The notes below the pieces were generated by a model. The model ran no database searches. It was given only the letters and a program-made list of their open reading frames with translations, and was not told where the DNA came from. From Duncaniella sp. (lineage in GTDB: Bacteria > Bacteroidota > Bacteroidia > Bacteroidales > Muribaculaceae): DNA of 50,287 bases. The stretch covers positions 1 through 50,287 of the forward strand of contig JAIDCC010000069.1 in the NCBI GenBank assembly GCA_029056055.1, in the 5' to 3' direction. Below are positions 46,286 through 50,287 of the stretch, one piece after another (positions within the stretch are counted from its first letter, which is position 1; each line of letters opens with the position of its first letter). Position numbers and translations under genes: made by a program.

Positions 46286-46468
46286 AAGTAAGTGAGAAAA
46301 ATAAATGAACAAATAAAACGAAGTTATTTTTGAGAAGATTTGTGTGCGGAACGAAGGAGTGTAGCCGTGCTACACGACTGAGTGACAAACACAAAGCATC
46401 CAAAAAGAACGAGTTCTATTGTTCAAGAATTTTTCATCACATAATCGTTTTATTTTTAGAACTTACTT
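46286..46468 (-). repeat. Intergenic inverted-repeat element, copy A2
   Basis: This 183-bp element is the inverted counterpart of 16531-16714, about 90 percent identical by eye. The central hairpin is GTGTAGC (46359-46365), loop CGT, GCTACAC (46369-46375). It fills almost the whole gap between rhaB and rhaA inside the rhamnose operon, so it should be transcribed as part of the operon mRNA. No promoter for rhaA or terminator is obvious in it. Confidence 0.85.
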
Positions 46469-46497
46469 AAATTCTTACTTCAATACACAATAATTCC

Positions 46498-47751
46498 ATG
46501 AACGCAGAACAGATTAAACAGGCTTACGAAATAGCCAAAGAGCGTTACGCCGCCTATGGCATCGATACCGACAAAGTGCTCGACCAGCTCCAGAACTTCC
46601 ACCTCAGCATGCACTGCTGGCAGGCTGACGACGTGGCCGGCTTCGAGCCCAACGCAGGCGCACTCACCGGTGGCATCCAGGTGAACGGCAACTATCCCGG
46701 CAAAGCTCGCAACATTGACGAGCTCCGCGCCGACATCCTCTACGCAATGTCGCTCATCCCCGGCAAGCACCGCCTCAACCTCCACGAAATCTACGGTGAC
46801 TTCGGTTCGACCTACGTTGACCGCGACCAGGTGACCCCCGAACACTTCAAGAGCTGGATTGACTGGGCTCTCGAACATGACATCAAGCTCGACTTCAACT
46901 CTACCTCGTTCTCTCACCCCAAGAGCGGCGACCTCTCGCTGGCCAACCCCGACAAGAGCATCCGCGACTTCTGGATTGAACACTCCAAGCGCTGCCGCGA
47001 AATCGCCAACGTCATCGGCGAGGCTCAGAACGACCCCTGTATCATGAACACATGGGTACACGACGGCTCGAAGGACATCACCGTCAACCGTTACCTCTAC
47101 CGCGAACTCCTCAAGGACTCGCTCGACCAGATTTTCGAGCACCGCTACGACTGGATGAAGGATTGCGTAGAGAGCAAGGTGTTCGGCATCGGTCTGGAAA
47201 GCTTCACCGCCGGTTCGAACGACTTCTACACTGCCTACGCAGCCAAGAACGACATGATGATTACCCTCGACACGGGTCACTTCCACCCCACCGAAAGCGT
47301 GGCCGACAAGGTGTCGTCGATGCTCCTCTTCGTGCCCGAGCTGATGCTCCACGTATCGCGCCCCATCCGTTGGGACTCTGACCACGTCACCATCATGGAC
47401 GACCCCACCATGGACCTCTTCAGCGAAATCGTACGCGCCGGCGCCCTCAACCGCGTTCACTACGGTCTCGACTACTTCGACGGCACTCTCAACCGCATCG
47501 GTGCTTACGTCATCGGTTCGCGTGCAGCCCAGAAGTGCATGTGCCGCGCTCTGCTCGAGCCCACCGAGTCAATCCGCAAGGACGAACTCGCCGACAAGAA
47601 GTTCCAGCGCCTCGCCATGCTCGAAGAAGCCAAGGCTCTCCCCTGGAACGCCGTCTACGACATGTTCTGCCTCAAGAACAATGTTCCCGTCGGCGCAGAC
47701 TTCATCGGCGCTGTCGAGAAGTATGAAGCTGACGTGACCTCGAAACGCTAA
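46498..47751 (+). CDS. rhaA: L-rhamnose isomerase
   Basis: The 417-residue enzyme converts L-rhamnose to L-rhamnulose with a divalent metal. It matches RhaA from end to end: LHEIYGDFGSTYVDRD, KLDFNSTSFSHPKSGD, MNTWVHDGSKDI, MITLDTGHFHPTESVADK, LHVSRPIRWDSDHV. Metal ligands are within the LDTGHFHP and DSDHV segments. Codon use is strongly biased. It is separated from rhaB by element A2. Confidence 0.97.
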   Translation: MNAEQIKQAYEIAKERYAAYGIDTDKVLDQLQNFHLSMHCWQADDVAGFEPNAGALTGGIQVNGNYPGKARNIDELRADILYAMSLIPGKHRLNLHEIYGDFGSTYVDRDQVTPEHFKSWIDWALEHDIKLDFNSTSFSHPKSGDLSLANPDKSIRDFWIEHSKRCREIANVIGEAQNDPCIMNTWVHDGSKDITVNRYLYRELLKDSLDQIFEHRYDWMKDCVESKVFGIGLESFTAGSNDFYTAYAAKNDMMITLDTGHFHPTESVADKVSSMLLFVPELMLHVSRPIRWDSDHVTIMDDPTMDLFSEIVRAGALNRVHYGLDYFDGTLNRIGAYVIGSRAAQKCMCRALLEPTESIRKDELADKKFQRLAMLEEAKALPWNAVYDMFCLKNNVPVGADFIGAVEKYEADVTSKR

Positions 47752-47760
47752 TCTGTCAAC

Positions 47761-47815
47761 ACCTCTGAAAGGGTTGTCGCTGCGTCTGTCGTGGCGACAA
47801 CCCTTATGAGGTTTT
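47761..47815 (+). terminator. Hairpin between rhaA and rhaT
   Basis: A perfect 12-bp stem (47769-47780 with 47794-47805, AAGGGTTGTCGC) is extended by an outer ACCTC/GAGGT pairing and followed by GGTTTT. Inside an operon it may act as a partial terminator or mRNA stabiliser that lowers transporter relative to isomerase. Confidence 0.6.
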
Positions 47816-47868
47816 AAACGCTCCGTTCCGCTGCGGGGCATCTACTCACGTCTAATCAACTCCATGCA

Positions 47869-48903
47869 ATGACTATTCTTCTCGGTCTTCTCATCATCGC
47901 CATCGGAGCTTTCTGTCAGTCGAGCTGCTACGTGCCCATCAACCGCATCAAGCAGTGGAGCTGGGAAAGCTACTGGATTGTGCAGGGCTTCTTCGCGTGG
48001 CTCCTCCTCCCCTTCCTCGGCGCTCTGCTCGCGGTGCCTTCGGGTCATTCGCTCTGCGAACTTTTCACGGCCGACCAGGCCTTCAACATCTGGATGACCA
48101 TCCTCTTCGGTGTGCTCTGGGGTGTCGGCGGTCTCACCTTCGGCCTCTCGATGCGCTACCTCGGCGTGGCCCTCGGCCAGTCTATCGCCCTCGGCACCTG
48201 TGCAGGTCTCGGCACCATCATGGGTCCGGTGCTCCTCAACATTTTCTTCCCTGAAAACGACCCTCTCTCGCAGCTCACCTTCTCGGTGATTCTCGGCGTG
48301 GTGGTCACCCTCATCGGCATCGCCATCATCGGTGTGGCCGGTTCGATGAAGGCTAATTCTCTCAGCGAGGAAGAAAAGAAAGCCGCCGTCAAAGACTTCA
48401 ACTTCCCCAAAGGCATCGCCATCGCTCTGCTCGCAGGCTTCATGAGCGGCTGCTTCAACGTAGGTCTCGAGTTCGGCGCCGGCATCAACTTCGGCGACCT
48501 GACCCCCGACATGTTCAAGACGCTGCCCGCGACGATGCTCGTCACGTTGGGCGGTTTCATCACCAATGCCGTCTACTGCTTCTATCAGAACTCCAAAAAC
48601 CACACCTGGAGCGACTACGGTCGTGCTGACGTGCTCGTCAACAACGTGCTCTTCTCGCTCGTTGCGGGCGCTCTCTGGTACAGCCAGTTCTTCGGCCTCG
48701 CCCTCGGCAAAGGTTTCCTCACCGAGTCGCCCACTCTGATGACTCTATCGTTCTGCATCCTGATGGCGCTCAACGTAGTGTTCTCAAACGTCTGGGGCAT
48801 CATCCTCAAGGAATGGAAAGGCTGCTCCAAAGCCACCATCACCGTGCTCGTCATCGGCATCGTGGTGCTCGTGGTAAGCTGCTTCCTCCCGCAGCTCGTC
48901 TGA
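47869..48903 (+). CDS. rhaT: L-rhamnose-proton symporter
   Basis: The 344-residue inner-membrane protein has about ten hydrophobic segments and matches RhaT of the drug/metabolite transporter superfamily: GAFCQSSCYVPINRIKQWSWESYW near the start, LGVALGQSIALGTCAGLGT and GLEFGAGINFGD in the middle. It imports rhamnose with protons for the enzymes encoded around it. Confidence 0.95.
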   Translation: MTILLGLLIIAIGAFCQSSCYVPINRIKQWSWESYWIVQGFFAWLLLPFLGALLAVPSGHSLCELFTADQAFNIWMTILFGVLWGVGGLTFGLSMRYLGVALGQSIALGTCAGLGTIMGPVLLNIFFPENDPLSQLTFSVILGVVVTLIGIAIIGVAGSMKANSLSEEEKKAAVKDFNFPKGIAIALLAGFMSGCFNVGLEFGAGINFGDLTPDMFKTLPATMLVTLGGFITNAVYCFYQNSKNHTWSDYGRADVLVNNVLFSLVAGALWYSQFFGLALGKGFLTESPTLMTLSFCILMALNVVFSNVWGIILKEWKGCSKATITVLVIGIVVLVVSCFLPQLV

Positions 48904-48962
48904 ACCGCACTTCCGACAATTTCTAACCATACATTCATACTCACATTTTTTCACCAACAATT

Positions 48963-49769
48963 ATGTCAATTCTCGATAATCGTCCTGCCCTCGCACACGA
49001 AGTTGAGCAGGTGGCCGAAGTGGCCGGATACCTCTGGGAAAAAGGCTGGGCCGAGCGCAACGGCGGCAACATCACCGTAAACGTCACCGAATATGTCGAC
49101 GACGCCATCCGTGCAATGCCTGCCATCGCCCCCGCCACTCCCATTGGCGCCACTCTCCCCAACCTCAAGGGCTGCTACTTCTTCTGCAAAGGCACTAACA
49201 AACGTATGCGCGACCTCGCCCGCTGGCCCATGCTCAACGGCTCGTTCATCCGCATCACCGACGATTGCGCCCACTACGAAATCATCGCCGACAACCCCGT
49301 GAAGCCCACTTCGGAGCTCCCCTCGCACCTCGCCGTCCACAATTACCTCATCGGCAAGGGAAGCACCTACAAGGCTTCGCTCCACACCCACCCCATCGAA
49401 CTCGTTGCAATGAGCCATTGCAAGAAGTATCTCGACAAGGACGTGGCCACCAAGCTCCTCTGGAGCATGATTCCCGAAACCAAGGCATTCTGCCCCCGCG
49501 GTCTCGGCATCATCCCCTACCAGCTCCCCGGCTCAAACGAACTCGCTGAATCTACCATCAAGGAACTCGGCGACTACGACGTGACCCTCTGGGAAAAGCA
49601 TGGTGTCTTCGCCGTTGAAAACGACATCATGGCCGCTTTCGACCAGGTGGACGTTCTCAACAAGTCGGCTCTCATCTACATCGCCGCTCGCAACATGGGC
49701 TTCGAACCCGAAGGCATGTCTGACGAGCAGATGAAAGAAATGACCGTGGCCTTCAACCTCCCGAAGTAA
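48963..49769 (+). CDS. rhaD: Rhamnulose-1-phosphate aldolase
   Basis: The 268-residue class II aldolase splits rhamnulose-1-phosphate into DHAP and L-lactaldehyde, the last step of the pathway. It shows EKGWAERNGGNITVNVTEYV, the zinc-binding histidines in KASLHTHPIELVAMSH and the third ligand in WEKHGVFAVEND. It ends the operon and is followed by a strong terminator. No enzyme for lactaldehyde use is in the window. Confidence 0.96.
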   Translation: MSILDNRPALAHEVEQVAEVAGYLWEKGWAERNGGNITVNVTEYVDDAIRAMPAIAPATPIGATLPNLKGCYFFCKGTNKRMRDLARWPMLNGSFIRITDDCAHYEIIADNPVKPTSELPSHLAVHNYLIGKGSTYKASLHTHPIELVAMSHCKKYLDKDVATKLLWSMIPETKAFCPRGLGIIPYQLPGSNELAESTIKELGDYDVTLWEKHGVFAVENDIMAAFDQVDVLNKSALIYIAARNMGFEPEGMSDEQMKEMTVAFNLPK

Positions 49770-49784
49770 TCCCCACGCAGCTAT

Positions 49785-49840
49785 AAAACAAAATCCCCCG
49801 CATGGCCCTGAAGATGGGGCCATGCGGGGGATTTTGTTTT
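49785..49840. terminator. Terminator of the rhamnose operon
   Basis: A perfect 24-bp inverted repeat (49785-49808 and 49817-49840) with an eight-base loop contains a G/C core (CCCCCGCATGGCCC) flanked by AAAACAAAAT and ATTTTGTTTT. It can terminate transcription from both sides. Confidence 0.92.
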
Positions 49841-50287
49841 CTACAAGTGGATAAGGGGATAAGGACGTTCAAGGCTCAGAACAGAAACAGCCGCATCCCC
49901 TCCGGGAATTACCTAGCGAGCCTCGCGACTTCATTCGTGGTGTTCGGAAACCTATCACACTGACGTATCCCTGTTGGGATTGAATATCACCTACGCGCAG
50001 GGATATTCATCCCCTTCAGGGATGTCTTTGTTAATAAGGGCGCTATCCCCACGAATGAATTCGTGGGGCTTTGGAGTTCATCCATTCCGGGGATGTATTG
50101 CGAGGCAATGAATTGATTTACAGGTAGGGACGCGCCATGGCGCAATGCGGTTCAAATAAGCACAGAGACCGGGCAATTTCGACATCGCGGGACTACGAGG
50201 ACGCAACACTCAACACGTCGAAAGATGAAAACGGGCGAAAAAATACGCGACCATGTACGGACGTGCCTTCGGCACGTTGCTCATGCA
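49841..50287. repeat. Non-coding stretch rich in short palindromes
   Basis: No gene is recognisable in these 447 bases. Several small palindromes are present. Four have the form ATCCC-loop-GGGAT (near 49895-49907, 49967-49980, 50008-50024 and 50079-50095). The others are CCCCACGAAT/ATTCGTGGGG (50047-50068), GCGCCATGGCGC (50132-50143) and ACGTGCC/GGCACGT (50261-50277). The pattern resembles REP-type intergenic repeats rather than CRISPR, since spacing is irregular. Confidence 0.6.

Noticed and set aside
49860-50100. CRISPR array at the right edge (segments such as GGGATTGAATATC)
   Set aside because: Repeat units are short, unequal palindromes with irregular spacing and no cas genes.

Overview
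The window looks like chromosome from a gut Bacteroidales bacterium, most likely Muribaculaceae. The evidence is the repeated Bacteroidetes promoter form (TTTG, about 20 bases, TAnnTTTG), the cluster ileS - traR/dksA - lspA - DUF4296, DUF4493/PCMD lipoproteins, a eukaryote-like IleRS, a Bacteroidales-type SRP RNA and a complete rhamnose operon. The family-level call is inference from gene content; no rRNA or tRNA gene was seen.

Layout. 1-3.7 kb: two minus-strand surface lipoproteins (DUF4493; DUF4493 plus PCMD). 3.8-9.8 kb: minus-strand ileS-dksA-lspA-DUF4296 operon with a small last ORF and a terminator. 9.8-16.4 kb: small lipoprotein, YbiT-like ABC-F protein with a degenerate second ATPase half, 5'-nucleotidase, DUF3108 protein, thymidine kinase and another lipoprotein. 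16.7-22.7 kb: short SSB, DUF4293, HipA-like kinase with DUF3037 partner, ion channel with an altered filter, FAD oxidoreductase and MATE exporter. 22.8-30 kb: fucosyltransferase-like protein, pectate lyase behind prfA-pyrF, SRP RNA, HAD phosphatase and M16 peptidase.

30.2-40.2 kb is the most interesting part. One strong promoter precedes seven tightly packed genes, all with signal peptides or membrane segments: CHASE2 protein, FecR/DUF4384-like protein, beta-propeller protein with an OmpA-like end, TPR-caspase protease, DUF4384 protein, an unknown secreted protein and a transglutaminase-like protease. I read this as an envelope-located caspase system. The first gene is broken by one base at a run of nine C (30317-30325), which may be phase variation, a true mutation or a sequencing error.

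40.5-49.8 kb: a large M16 zinc peptidase, rubrerythrin and the rhamnose operon rhaM-rhaB-rhaA-rhaT-rhaD. 49.84-50.29 kb is non-coding and rich in small palindromes.

A second theme is a family of five related intergenic elements of 166-207 bp (11975-12140, 13890-14096, 16531-16714, 29930-30135, 46286-46468). They have inverted ends and, in four clear copies, a GTGTAGC-type central hairpin with a compensatory base change. One supplies the stop codon of its neighbour, one lies in the predicted ssb leader and one lies inside the rhamnose operon.
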